Below, piece by piece: positions 28,376 through 41,134 of a stretch of 64,000 bases of DNA. The stretch covers positions 1-64,000 of the forward strand of contig LLEY01000205.1 of assembly GCA_001414485.1 (NCBI GenBank), read 5' to 3'. This stretch comes from Calycina herbarum (Eukaryota > Ascomycota > Leotiomycetes > Helotiales > Pezizellaceae). The stretch's first letter is position 1; each line of letters starts with the position of its first letter. Below the pieces are notes generated by a model that saw nothing but the letters and a program-made list of their open reading frames with translations, did no database searches and had not been told where the DNA came from. Made by a program: the position numbers and the translations under genes.

Positions 28376-31134
28376 TCATCTGACCATTCCGGTATCCCCC
28401 GTGATCTCAGACTCGGTTCTCTCGTGTTCGGATTCAGCGTGGCCGTCCTCCATATCTCCCGCCTCAACTCCTTCTTTCTCACATCCTCTCTTTGCAGTTT
28501 CCTTAATTCTGTTCTCTTCCTCGCAAAGATCACATCCGCAGCCCCCCTTGAACCACTTATTCAAACTGTCACTAGCTTGTTTTCTTTCTTCCGCAGACCC
28601 GCCAACACCAGCATCTCCAACATAACTGATGAAGAGCTCTTCGCCCTTCTTGATGTCCCTTTTAGCAAAGCATCTCACGGCACTATTTCCGGGTCGCAAA
28701 ATATTTCCTTCCATGTCTATCATATCTCTGACATCATTATCACACTCAGTAGATGAATTCCAATAGAGGTTGTACAGACAGGAGTGATTGAAAAATATGT
28801 AGTTTGAGTTTATGCTGCAAGTGTTCAGGAAATTATCAATGCCATTTTGTTTGGCTTGCCGGAATTCGATTGTTTCTTCGGGATAGACGCTAGATACACC
28901 CATGTTGGCGTTGTTTTGAATCCGCCAATCGAGGGTCTGGATAACTTCAGGATCCCAGTCACGAGTTCGAAAAATATCGACACCAATTTGAAGAAGGAAC
29001 TTCGTGGGTGCGACTACGTTTTCTTTAAAAAGCCAGTTCATGGAGTTCTTTTCCTCGTGTGGTACGTTAGCAGGAGAATCATTCGCAACTAGTCGTGCAG
29101 CGAGATTGTGTTGTAAAGGGTGGGTTCCAGTTCTTTGAATTTCGGGGAGAATGACGGCAATGAAACGACAGAGAAGAAGTGATGGGGGGAGATAACCCTG
29201 ACTCTGATTTTTCAAGTTGTTGACGACGCTTGCGTCCGCGTATAAATAGTCGATCGTCTTCCTACAGAGGTTGGAATGAAACGCTGCTGCTGCATCTCGG
29301 CACTCGATGCTGCAGTAGGCAACGGACCTGCAGCACCTAGGATAGACCTTCTCGTGAGGCTTGAAATAAGGAGGGAGTAAAAATGCCTGACAGGCTTCAC
29401 AGTGATGTTTCTTACTTCCGGGTACACTTGTGATGCTCAGAAGAGTACGGTCGACCATCACCATCTGGCCCTTTGGTATGTCTCTAGTGGCAAAGACACC
29501 CAATGCTCCAACGTCCGTATTCTCTGCTGAAACCTTGGTCTTATTCGAATCCGATCCAAATACCACAGGTCTTACCTCGCAACTGCTCGTGTTGAGGCTT
29601 TTATTGACTTGCCGCAACATCTCCGGGGTACGATAAAACAGCTTTTCATCCAGCCAAGGGTACTTGATGAGGATAATCTTTCCCTTCTTAGAGAAACTCT
29701 TCTGCTCACTCTCGTTCAATTTGGCTTTTGGGCTTGCCAAGAGTTCAATTCGCTCCTGATATCCCGCTTTCAATTCCCCCATGAGTTCAACGATCTGAGA
29801 ATCATGCGGATAAAGCCTTTTGGCTTTCATGGCTTCTACCAATCCATCCCAGAAGGCACCGGAGTACATGAGCGCAAAGAGAAGCTCTCGGTAAGCGTAA
29901 GCACGAGCGTTGTTTAGTTCGTCGTCAATCTGGGCTGCAGAGTTTGTAACGTGCTTAGCACGCATGAATTTCAAGACCTCTTCTCGTAGATGTGGAAGGC
30001 TGGGGTAGCATGTGGGGGAGTCGGACAAAGCACACTCGACAAGCAAAATAGCCTTGTATGCGTTGCCAGAAGCGACATCTGTGAATCCGAGCTGATTGTA
30101 CACTGCCGCAAGATCTGCGTAACATGTGGGGTTATACGGGTATACTGCGAGGTGTTCGATAAGGGAATTTCGCAAGTTAAACGCCCCTTCAACCTGACTC
30201 TGACGCTCACGCTATTTTGAAAATTTGTTAGAAACACCCCACGAGGATAGAGAACAAAACCTTAGCCTCCATATTGTGAAGAGCTCAAGCATTAGTGTAT
30301 TTGGGAAACAACGAAAAGCTATGTACTTACGATATCTTGGCTTAGAAGATTCCTAGCGTAAAAGCTCGTGCCGAACCACCTTTCACATGACATGGGGTCG
30401 TTCTCATCGATCTTGGTAGATTGGCCAGGGTCTTGGATGATGTCTTCTGACTTGGTGCTCTCAACAGATTCACCGACATCTTCCATAACAGAATCCTCTT
30501 CAGGAGTGAAGACTTCTGTGGCTGGGACCGACTCTGACACTGAAGTTGCCGAAGAATCATCTTGGCAACTGTCACTCTCATCATCAACTAATGTGTGTGT
30601 ATCACTGCTGCTATCCGTAGTAGCAGAAGTTGGAAGAAGCTTCTCTTTGGCAGTTTGAAAAGAATCCTCGGTCTGAGTCCATGCATCTTTCATTGAAGCT
30701 TTCGAATCAACAGTTTGAATCTGAGCATCTCTAACTGAAGAATTCGTGGTACTCGACTCCTCCACGAGACGATTTGTGACTTGTGCTTCAATGCTGGCTT
30801 TGGCGGGTTCCTGTTCCTTGTAATTCTTCCAAATTGGTGACTGGAGAACTGAAACTGTTGGTTTCGTAGCCTTCTTATCATTTTCCTTATCATAATCCAA
30901 GAGGCCCGCAGAAGCTTGGACTTGGGCAGCTGGCTTCTCCGTGACCTTCTTATTAATTCCATCGTGGTCGTCGCCGAAACTTGCAAAGGCTTTTGCCATT
31001 CTCTTGCGGGTGAAACCGGGAGCAGCCGGAGGTGTGAGAGGAGTTCTAACTGGTCTATTCATGGCTTGCAGCTTGTTCTTGAACTTCTTCGGAGGATTTT
31101 TAGGGGTTCGTGGGAGGGTTTGGGGGTTCTCCAT
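28376..31134 (-). CDS. SET-domain (MYND-type, SMYD-like) protein with long disordered N-terminus
   Basis: The main model joins 30331-31134 and 28376-30211 (879 aa) by a 119-bp intron with GTAAGT donor and AATAG acceptor; phase 0 is kept. The N-terminal 250 residues are polar and disordered, ending RWFGTSFYARNLLSQDI. The second exon has helical, TPR-like repeats (HLAVYPYNPTCYADLAAVYN), then a SET domain interrupted by a MYND-like Cys cluster (CEAC, CCRSVAYCSIEC). The motifs GVFATRDIPKGQ, NYIFFNHSC and GEELFISYVG follow, with a post-SET CGCDLC. SMYD-type enzymes methylate lysines on histones or other proteins. An alternative is two genes: an ATG at 30272 begins a 12-nt exon (MEAK) that splices from a weak GTTTTG donor to the same acceptor, giving a 615-aa SET protein. 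I prefer one gene, because the upstream frame stops only three codons past a strong donor. Confidence 0.72.
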
Positions 31135-34100
31135 TGTGGTGGAGTTGTGGTATTTCGTTGAAGGGTTTTGTGTTTGAGAACGAATCCTTTGCTATGATTT
31201 TTGTAGACAAGGTCAGCCAGTTTGCTTCGAGATTCAACAAGCAAAAGGCATGTTTGAAGTTCGTAGAAGTACGAGTCAGGGAGGGAGGTGTTTGCAGTGG
31301 TTGAAGATAGCAAACCATTCAAGATCTGCTGGTGGATTGAAATATGCTGAATGCTTACTTACCTTGAATCAAGATTCGGGCTCCAGATATCTTTCAGTGA
31401 TGGAACGCTGCTGTGGATTGTTCACTAAATTGCGTCGTCAATACATGGATGCCTTAACTTGTGATCATTCGAGAGGAGGGACACTTACCTGAGTAGCATA
31501 ACTGAATTGGGAAAACCGGTTGCAAACTACCAAGAACATCGATACTGGGAGCAAATAAGTGGGTTAGAGATGATAAGGGATAAGAACATGGATGGTAGAA
31601 GAGAGCATTGGGCTGAACTATGATGGAACTACCCCGCAAGTTGACAACATATTACCAGGGCTTGAAGCAGTATGCTGTCAAGTCGATGAGGGAGGTAAGT
31701 AGCAGTGATATGGAGTAGTGAAGAGGACACACTGAGATGGATGAGTGAAACCCCAACTAGGCAGAAGCTTGTTTGGTGAAGTAGTGCGCTAGGGTGGTCC
31801 AGATAAAGCTGAATAAGAGTGCTGGATGCTGGTTGAAGTATTATTGGACTTACTTTGATGATACAGTTGATGGTGGGTATGCTAAAGTTGATTGCAGATG
31901 GTTGCATCAAGCTCAAACTGGCTGTGCTTGATGCTAGGTGTTAGTGTTGAGGAGGTTGTTGTTGTTGGGAGAAAGTCGAGGAGTCAGAGTTGGTGACTCC
32001 TCTTAAATAGAACAGATGGCATCAAATTGAATGTGGCGATCTCGGATAGCGAAGTCGGAGAAGCAATTTGGATGTTGAGAAAGATTCGAAGGTATAATGT
32101 TGATAAAGTACAAAGCTCGCTTAGAGAATCGGGAGTGGGACCCCTGAATGACAGCAAATATTGCCAAGAAAGGAACAAAAAGCGGCAGATACAGACAGAA
32201 AGGATTAGCTGTTAAGTGAAAGGTGTCGTAGGTGGAGTGATAACATGTAGATACTTCAGCTGGGTGAGTACTGGCGTAGCGAACGAAAGTCACCCCTGAA
32301 GTGACAACAAATGTTAATCAGGAGAGGAGAAAGTAAGGGAGGGAGGTACAACCATTAAGTAATTACCCTGAGAAGTTTTCTCTTTGTTTGTATGCATGCA
32401 AAGATGCGAATCCTGTGCTGTCGAAATTCAAAGTAAGACATGTTTCAGTTCGAGTACCTTCAAACGGAGGAAGCAGAAATATGCGTGGTCAAAACCTAGA
32501 ATCTCGTTCGGATTTACTAAAAGAATAAGGTATAAAAGGCAAAACAATAAGCAGGCTTTGATAATTAGAAGCCAATGGAGACAGGAGAAACATCTAATCA
32601 AGAAAGTTTGTAGCCAAAATTTGTTTGCAGGCCAAAGGTCTCGCCACCAACAGCTGCATAATCGACCACCTGTTACCAAGTTACGCAGTCTTGGCATGCA
32701 AATCCAGAGCAGTTTTGTGGCCACGGAGGGTCTCAGAATATACCAAGCAAAGCAAAGAAAATATATTTATTTGATTCATGCGGGAAAAGTGGAGAAATGG
32801 CCTTCGAGAAACTTTCTACTGTCGAAATATACAAAGATCTCCATTGCAACTTGAGAGTTTTGTGCTGGAATTCTCGAGAAAGCTTGCCTACAAAAGGGAA
32901 ATGAAGAAAGAAAGAAAGAGGTTATAAAATGAGGGTCCTTCTTTTTGGATCTCTCTTTCATATACCTTAAAAACTTCTTGATGACTGTCATGCAAGCACG
33001 ACTTCGAGTCAATTCCAAGGTCGAACTTAGCGGAAGAACAATCTTAAAAGAAATGAATTGCTAGAACAAACCCAAGAAGGTTTGAATAACAATAATGTGT
33101 GTCAACTTTAAGAAGCATAGGAACCCCAATAGCTTCCACGAAAACACAAATAGACTCTTCCAAAGTATCAATTAAGAACGAAACCAAGCAAGAAAAAAAA
33201 CCTTCTGCAAACCATTACCACAAACAATCAAAAGCAATAGATTCCTCCCTCAGATTGCTAAGGCGAGAAACTCCTCTTCCATTTGAAGGTAGACAAAATA
33301 TAATCTAGAAAATATAGAAGCTGACGCAGGATCACAACCACGGAAAAAGCCAGAAAGATAACCACCCCGCAATATTAAGTGCTCGAAGGTGACCAAAACT
33401 CACAAAGCATAGGCAACAAAATGAAACCAAGCGCAAGGAATGAACCCCAGAAGCAATGCAAGTTTTCAAAAAATTCACTTCTTTTAATAAACCCCCGCCA
33501 AGAAACCAAGGGTACATTCGATAGCAAGAGAAGAAACGACAGTGATTCGTTCTTTCCTTCGCCATATCCTACTACCTGACTCCAGGTTGAAGCTTAAAGA
33601 TCGCAAAACTGGAAAAAGGAAAGATATTTTTAGAAATTGCAATTTTGGGTGGCATCCTATCGAGGAATTCGAATGAAACACCGGCGCAAGAGAGCGACGA
33701 GAAAATGAACAAACTTTCCCATGTTCTTTTGGTTAGCTGTGTTTCCAAGTCCTGCAGCAAGGCGATTTAACAACCCCGGGTGCTGTTTGCGGCAGCCCTT
33801 GCTAGATTGTTCATGTCAACTAGGGAAGGAGCGAGAGCTAGCCCAATTCTCCTCTTATCGAAAGAACACCCAGGATCTCTAGGTGAGAAATAGACGCATT
33901 GTCCTGCGCATACCTTGCTTGGTCCTTGGTGTATTAGATACTCAGCTATTCGCATACCCTGCTCCTTCTAATATTATGTTCATAACCCGACCTCCCAGAG
34001 CAAGTGAAACGATAAATGGATGTAAATTCAGAACAATGACGCGCACAGAATCAAGAAAGCTAGGAGAAGAACGCGACGTGTAGAGATGGAAGTCGGACGT

Positions 34101-34347
34101 TGTAGATGTATCTCTTGTTTTCATCACCAGTTGAGGAAGACAAACTCCCTTGTAACTCCCTAGCGAAAAGAAAGTCTGCCGTTGATGGGTTCGTGGTCGC
34201 ACCTTCCCTCTCTCTTCCCATAATACTCCTATGACGCCAACAAAACCCACTCAGAACCTCCCGAGTTCCTGCTTCCCCCCTTCCCTCCTCCTCCCCGGAA
34301 CCTCAACAACGTATCTCCATTCCATTCCCCTCCTCCTCCCCGGAACC
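31135..34347. other. 3.2 kb intergenic region
   Basis: Contains the promoter of the SET gene. Both strands show only short open frames. Nothing in them matches a family that I know, and I found no convincing intron chain. Confidence 0.45.
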
Positions 34348-34378
34348 TCAACAACGTATCTCCATTCCATTCCCCTCC
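34283..34378. repeat. 45-bp tandem repeat, about 2.1 copies
   Basis: Bases 34283-34333 recur at 34328-34378 with no mismatch. The unit contains CCGGAACCTCAACAACG. The period is a multiple of three. The array covers the 3' end and stop codon of the small minus-strand frame at 34348-34668, so copy number could change its terminus. Confidence 0.95.
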
Positions 34379-34668
34379 ATCTCATCTCTGCTCCCTTCAT
34401 CCTCTGCACCCACCTCCCTCACACCAACTTTCACCCTCTCCTTCACATCCTCAAAATGCACCACATGCGCCTTCGAACTCTTCACATCCCTCGTCTTATT
34501 AAAAATACTCTTATGCAATGCCAATTTCTCCTTATTCCACACCATATTCGCAGAAAGGGGCCGCAGCTGTATGGTGACCAATTTCCCCTGAGTAGCAGCG
34601 TATGGGTTTCTGGCATGCCATTTTTCGATTTCGACTTGGAGGTGGGGGAAGCGGGATGCTGAATCCAT
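34348..34668 (-). CDS. Small hypothetical protein (106 aa)
   Basis: A single-exon frame starts at ATG 34668 (MDSASRFPHLQVEIEKW). It has a compact N-terminal half (GKLVTIQLRPLSANMVWNKE) and a charged C-terminal half with KERVKVGVREV. The codons look coding, yet I recognise no family, and the N-terminal pattern could belong to a small mitochondrial or ribosome-linked protein. The last 10 codons lie in the 45-bp tandem repeat. The true end could differ if an intron exists, but I saw no strong donor. Confidence 0.45.
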   Translation of the reverse strand: MDSASRFPHLQVEIEKWHARNPYAATQGKLVTIQLRPLSANMVWNKEKLALHKSIFNKTRDVKSSKAHVVHFEDVKERVKVGVREVGAEDEGSRDEMEGNGMEIRC

Positions 34669-36413
34669 TTTTTGGTCCCGTTTTATCTTGTTTTGCTCGC
34701 AGAGTAACTGGTGTGTGACTGGGTTTATGGAGTGTTTGAAGCTTAAAATTTTTGGACTTTCATCTAAGCAACATGTTTAATTGAAAATTGTCGCTGTGGA
34801 ATTGTTAGTTTGAAGCTATTTTAAATGATCAAATAGTTGGTTGTGAAGGGTCTAAGGTGGGGAAAATACGCTTTGTTGGGGGTTACCGAATAGGGTGCAC
34901 AATAGCGTTCTAGAAGGTGGACTAGGATGCGCCGTTAAAAGCAACGGCTTGATAGACATGATGTTTATATTTTAGTGATGGGCGATTGAGAAATTGAGGT
35001 TATTGGTGCTAAGTAATGGAGGATAAAAGGCACCTGGGTAGGGCAGTTTTTCATTTCGTTTCTTTTGCAAACCTGAACCAGCGTGAGTGAGCACTTACAT
35101 GGATAGAAGTTAGACTCACGAGGTTCCTGCAGATGGTCATCTCTAAAGTGTAGACTGTTTCTTTGAATTGGATAGGTAGAGCCGTGCCGAGCGGCCCAAC
35201 AAAGGTCCAGACTCTCTGTACTCTGGATCGCAACTTCAAAAAATTTGAGGGTGCCGTGAGCGACGACTGCACCAAGCCAGGACGTGTTTCTTCTTCCATT
35301 TTTGTAGTGCCCACATCAAGGAGGAGTACCCAACTCGAAAGCGTTCGCAGATTCTAATGCTTTTTAGAAACCTCGTTTGGGATGGGAATGGGTGTTTGAA
35401 GGTTAAAGGGATTCGAGGACTTGAGCAAAATTCTAATCTGACATTTTGTTGCAGATCGCTCCGATATGGGAATCATGTTTCGCCACTTGAAATGCGGTTG
35501 CTCATGTATCCATTTCCTTTGACTTCGTGGTGTGAAGCTAGTGTAGCTTGACATGATGTGGCGGTGCGCCGGTTTGCTCCTTCCCTATGTCTTGGTCTTG
35601 GTCCTTTACCTTAACTTTCAGTCTACACCTACCAGGTCCTGCCATCTACTGTTCAAATTTTAACTAGCCTGGCAGTAGGAAGGAGCTCTTTATTCAATTT
35701 GAAACTGCTCCAGATTTCTTAGTTCTATTTTCTGGGAAGATTCAAATTGATGAAAACATCTGATAACTGAGCTGCCTGTACTTCTACAGCACGCACTGGA
35801 ATGGTAAAAATGAAATTATTAATCTTCCCTCTACATATAGTGCTTACTTCTACATTAGTAATAGTTTGAAAGACCTGGGAATCTACATAGGAAGAGTCAT
35901 TCCAAAACTCACATAGAAAAGGTCATTTGAATGCATGTCGTTGAGACAGAGGTCTTACTCATAAGAACAAAATAGAATAAGTTGATGACCAAAGAGAACT
36001 ATCAGCGTTCTCCTGGCTAGTTCCAAGTAGTTACTCAAAACAATAATATGAAGTGTAAGGTGTTTTGAGGTTGAGAAAGCTTAAGTCCGGCGCAAGTCAG
36101 CACCCACACTGTCTTTATTGCTCACCGTAGTTTCTCGGAGTTAACTGAATATATAAAAACTGAAATACATGCAGATTCTTCAAACAAGGTTGTCTTTTTT
36201 GTATTTGTAATACCACCAGATATTTTTAGCTCCTGCAGTGCTTCGGACAATCTTAAGCGATCACGGACCGAAAATCGGATGTCATTTTGAGTTTCATTAA
36301 CCACCGGAGACAGAAACTCCGGGGCTTTGGCATCATAGATCCCCACCTCAAGATTGAGACCTCTTACACCCCATCGGACCTTGTTCTGCGAACAATTAAC
36401 GCCGACCAGGAAA
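34669..36413. other. Intergenic between divergent small gene and Zn2Cys6 gene
   Basis: About 1.7 kb containing both promoters. AT-rich segments run from 35690 to 36060. I see no additional gene. Confidence 0.5.
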
Positions 36414-38793
36414 ATGGAGTCTACCGAAGCCCAAGAAGTCCCTCGACCTCCCAGCCCATTAAAGGCGCCACGAAAGCGGAAGCGGATTGTCATTTCCTGT
36501 ACCGAATGCCATCGGCGCAAGCAAAAGGTGACTTGACCACGATCTCGTTCCTCTTCGTTTTGAACCTTCTACTCACACTCGATTCCAGTGCGATCGTGCC
36601 TCCCCTTGCTCCAACTGCATCACCCGAAATAAACAGTCGCTCTGCCACTACGAGAATGAATCCGCGAGAAAGCAGCAATTGTTGGAGGAAAGGGCCAGCG
36701 CGGCCTCTGTGAACGGAGGCGCATTCAGCGTCATCAAGCCAAATGAAGCAGATTCCGATTCTGCGGTCCAGATAACTGGTCTTGGATATGCCAAACCAAA
36801 TGGAAACATAAACACGACCCTCGGCATATTCCAGAAGATTGAGAAACACGATTCTGACGCCAATCTACTGTTATCGGGATATTCCAACACCGAACGAGAT
36901 CAGAGTGGTCTGCGCGAAAAGTACAAGAGTCTTATTCGACAACTACCCTCGAGACCATACATTGAAAATCTACTTGATACTTATTTCCGAGAATACAACT
37001 ATCAGTACTTTCCCTTGGATGAAGGAATATTTAGGGATCATCTGAATAACTGGAACAATTTATCCTTTGCGACACTGAACAAGGGGCCTCTCGAATTATC
37101 CGGTGATTTACAATTCTTCCCAGCTCTGTTATTCCAATGTGTGGCATTGGCCTTGCAATATCAGCCTGTCGATTACGATCCAACCTTGGACGCTTTAAAG
37201 TATGCGGCCGGCATGACATTTGATGACCTAGCAAGTGATTATAGCGAATCTGGTCTTGCAATTTTGACTCTTCTTGGGAAACGCCATACGACTTTGGTCA
37301 CTGTCCAAGCGAGTTTTCTACGGACGGCCTATTTGAAGAGCGTTGGTATGGTTACAGAAGCATGGCATTCATTGTCATCTACCATTCGAGATGCTCAAGA
37401 AATTGGATTACATAAAGACATCAATTTCAAGATCAGAAAGCCAGATGAGAAGCCCGAGGAAATTTTGGAAGGATTATGGCAGGAACAACTTCGGAGAAGA
37501 ATGTGGTTGATTCTGTCACTTTGGGATATCCATATGGCGATTGTTTTGGGCCGGCCGACAACGATTGACCCACGCGATGGCAAACCTCTGTTTCCTATCG
37601 ATTCCAATATTCCACGAACCCCTCGAGAATCGGCGCCTACGAAGAGATTGGCATCTGACCCACCGACACCTCTGACCATGTTGCTATGGAAGGCCGAGAT
37701 TAGTGCACCATTATGGGACATTTTCAATCTTGAAAAGGAAGATCCAAATCAAAACAACTTGGCCAAAGTTCAGAATATGGACAACTTGATCAGGCAAATC
37801 TGGTTGGACTGCCCTCCGTTCTTCCGAGCCCAAAACCCCGACACAACTTTTGATGATATGCCAGGTTTGTGTTGGCTTCGGAAGTGTCGACCTGATTTCC
37901 AGAATGGAGCTGCATTTTCAATCATGGCTCTCCACAGACCGTACATTTTCTCAAATTCTTCGAGTCGTACATCTGCTTTGAAGGCGGCATTGGATGTTCT
38001 TCGCGCTCAACGAACCTTGTTCAATATGTTAAGCTCTGTACATTACAAGATGTTTTCATTGGTATTGAATACGTTTGACGCGATTGTTCTGGTTGCTGCC
38101 ATCTATATTCTTCATCCATTTGAGAATAAAGAGGACCTCGACGATACGCTTCAACATTTTGAGTGGGGCATGGAACGATTTGAGATGATGAGCCAACGAA
38201 ATACCATGGCGAAATCAGCTCTTGGTGTATTGAGGGCGATTCACATTCGATTAAAGCGAACGCTAGGATTCCCTAAACAAATGATGAAGCCAGCACCAAT
38301 CCCCTCTCCAGCTACCTCCGCGACCCCGGAAAGCAACTACCCTATTCCTCCCATGAACAACAACCAATTCTCACCAAGTCACCACCCCTCCATCTCCAGC
38401 AATTCCTCACTCTCGAAACTCGAGTCCACCACCCCATCTTCGGCCTACACCCTTCCTACAATCTCCAATCTTACCTCTCCTCCAGCGAACAATCTCCCCA
38501 CCCCAACTTCCTCCGCCACACCAGGATGGGATAACAACCTTGCCAGTTTCGATTTTAGCTCCATGCCTCCTCTGCAACCATTTCACGATCTGGTATATAA
38601 TGATCTAGGTGCTGGCTTGGATGCCGGTGCTGTGACTGAGGGAATCTCGGCTGGTAGTTATGAAGTTGGTACTTGGGATGTGAATCATATTGGTATTGGT
38701 GGTGGGCCGGGAATGGGTGCTGCTCCTTTGCAGTTTGAGGGGGATTTTGGGAATGATACCTTTTGGGGGTTTATGAATAATTATCATGGTTGA
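36414..38793 (+). CDS. Zn(II)2Cys6 transcription factor with fungal_trans domain
   Basis: Exons 36414-36527 and 36589-38793 give 772 aa. The intron (GTGACT donor, TTCCAG acceptor) lies inside the zinc cluster; the join creates CTECHRRKQK-CDRASP-CSNC...SLC, residues 29-57, preceded by basic KAPRKRKR. The middle region matches the fungal-specific TF domain: residues near LLDTYFREYNYQYFPLDEG, VTEAWHSLSSTIRDAQEIGL, then EQLRRRMWLILSLWDIHMAI and RPTTIDP. The tail (about 620-772) is Ser/Pro/Asn-rich and likely disordered. The protein should bind CGG-type DNA elements in the nucleus. No neighbour suggests a pathway, so the regulon is unknown. Confidence 0.93.
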
Positions 38794-39420
38794 TGATTGA
38801 TTTCTGTGGGGTTTAAGGGGTTTATGGTAGGGTGCTAGCTTGGTTGGCGGTGTGGTGTTTGTTGATGGATGAATTGTATGGAGTGAGGGAAGGATGGAGT
38901 TTTTAGGCAGGGCGCTAGTTAGTGATGAAGCGTACGTGATTGTTGATTATTGTACATATGGACGGCCTTTTTTGCGGGGAGAGATGCGTTGGGAATGAGG
39001 GAATTAATGAAATGGGAAAAGTTCTGTTGGTCGGTCTGCTTGGTATTTTAGCTGAGCTGCGAGGCGTAGGTAGCAAAATATCAAGCGTTCATTTACATGT
39101 GCACAGGAAATTGTATCATGAGACTTGAAACCGTGCTTTGATGGAGAAGGCGAGCGAGAGCGAGAGAGAGTGTGGATACAATTGATGGTTACGGTCATGG
39201 TAATGCTGATGAGAAGACGCAGGTAAACAAATCAAATTTCGCTTCGCTATCCTTTGCTATAGTATAATAAAATGATAATAGTACAAATCAACTTCTCGCT
39301 CCCGGACTAACTCCCTTCCGCCCCCTTCCGGCCTTGACAACTCATGATTCGTGATTCGTGTACAAGTACTTGGGACTCTTTTAAAGAACTCTCCTTGGGG
39401 AACTGATGATTCATCCATGT
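38794..39420. other. Intergenic between convergent genes
   Basis: 3' flanks of the Zn2Cys6 gene and of the small coiled-coil gene. A GA-rich simple run lies near 39150-39170. No gene seen. Confidence 0.55.
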
Positions 39421-40007
39421 TCAAACAACATGATGTTCGTGACCTAGTAAGGGAATTAGCAATGTGACAGGTTGAAGGTTGAACGGAGGGTGGGGAAACT
39501 TACGGCCCAGCATCTTCCCTCTCTTCCCCAAATCCTTAGCTTGATCCTGCTTTATACGTGCTAATCGTGCTCTGTTTTCTCGTTAGCCTCTATCCTTCCT
39601 CTCCTCCTCTCTCGTGGATTGGGGGTTACTTACTCCTCCTTAGCCTCAACCTCAATCCTCCTAACATGTTCCCTCGCCTCCCTAACCGCAACCCTCGCTT
39701 GATTCAAAGCTCTATCCGCATCTCTCTCTCTCGCTTCAGCATTCACGACTCTTTCTCTTGCTGCTACTATTGAGGCATCTTCGTGTCTGTGTAGGAGATT
39801 GCTGAGTCCACCGCCGTTGGATTGAGTAGACGTTGTTGTTGTGGAATGTCGGACGGGAGATGGGGAGCGACGACGGGAGAAAAGGGTCGACGAGCGTTTC
39901 GGGGATGTTGTTGTTGTTGTTTGGTTGTTGTAGTGGTGGGTTTGGGGAAGGGCTTTGGTGGTTGTGGTGGTGGTTTGAGGAGGTGTGTTACGGGAAAAGA
40001 GGGGCAT
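39421..40007 (-). CDS. Small basic/coiled-coil protein, 3 exons (154 aa)
   Basis: Exons 39634-40007, 39504-39571 and 39421-39443. The N-terminus (MPLFSRNTPPQ) is followed by Thr-rich, disordered sequence with FSRRRSPSP. A charged helix then runs from about residue 90 (RHEDASIVAARERVVNAEAR) through REAREHVRRIEVEAKEE. The first-exon frame would stop just after EAKEE, but a GTAAGT donor overlaps that stop. Splicing to AACAG adds ARLARIKQDQAKDLGKRG and KMLG, and a 23-nt last exon adds RHEHHVV. All phases agree. I recall similar small conserved fungal proteins with a HEDPSI-type start to the helix, but no function is known to me. Confidence 0.75.
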
Positions 40008-41134
40008 TTTTGCGATTTGAAAGGGGGGTGATTCTGTGGATGGGTATTTTGCGTTGATAGGTAAGGTATTAAGCTTGAATCTCAAAAGTCTTGTCTGGTG
40101 GTTTCTTGGTACTTGGTACTTGGTACTTTTAAAATAGGTTGATATCTTGGGGATCAAAGTTAAGAAGAGAAATCCACATAATATATCCCAGAGCTTCCCC
40201 TCCCCATCCCTCTCTAAACCCTCTCACAAGCAGGTTTTTGGGAAGGATTCAATGGGTTCGGTGGTGAGCCGTTGGCTGATGTGTTGTATGACGTAGTGCT
40301 TTGGCGATCTCTTGGCTCGGGCCCTCGTTTCTCGAACCCTCCCCCCTTTTTAAGAAATTGTGGAGATGGGTGAGGGGTTTTGATATGATGGATATGATGT
40401 TGTTTTCCAAATGGGAAATAGACAACCAATTTGGATTTGAATACATATGGCGCGCGACCTTAGGGATTCGTTCCGAGAAGCAAAGGGCGGATAAATTTCA
40501 ATGGCCAAATACTCAAAAGCTTGAAATGAGACGTGGAAGTCAACTAGTACACTACTTGTGATCTTGAAGAATCATTTCAGAAGATCGGGTTTCAAGAATG
40601 ATAGTAAAAAGTCGAGAGTTCTGCGAAATCAATAATGTCCCAGAAAAGCCCCCTTACACCAGCCATGATAAACATACGATGTAAAGCAAAAATTTCAAGA
40701 GAACGCAAGGCAATAATAGCTAACAAAACTGTAGGAACAAGCGAGTAAATTGATGGCAGACTTCTACCATCCACTTTAACTTGCAGAGCAGTTTCTAAAA
40801 ATATGGGCTCCGAAAAATTCGAAAACCCGTCACAACTCCCTAAAGTGATCAAAATACCTCTCAGGCTATGATTTAATCGTCATCAATTCCAAAGAAAGAC
40901 ACCCACTACGACCGGCAAGAGCGGATGGTCTACTGAGAACAAAAAAATATACATAGAAATTCGCAAACCAAAATATGGATGGGATTGATAGTACATAAAT
41001 GCAGGGCCCATGCATCATCTATTAATGCCCAAACCTGTCCCTTGAATTCCTTCCTCGCACCTATCCCCTCTTCGCTATCCGCGACATGCGGAGCTGTATT
41101 TTTTCTGATTCTTTTCCGGGGGAAATCAATCCTT
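40008..41134. other. Intergenic, 1.1 kb
   Basis: Promoter of the small coiled-coil gene and 3' flank of ATG27. No convincing gene. Confidence 0.5.

Noticed and set aside
36287..36712. 141-codon frame overlapping the Zn2Cys6 start
   Set aside because: It is a different frame through the first exon and intron of the regulator; the spliced frame restores all six cysteines.
39145..39175. GAGCGAGAGCGAGAGAGAG run as regulatory element
   Set aside because: Simple-sequence run in a 3' spacer with no supporting context.
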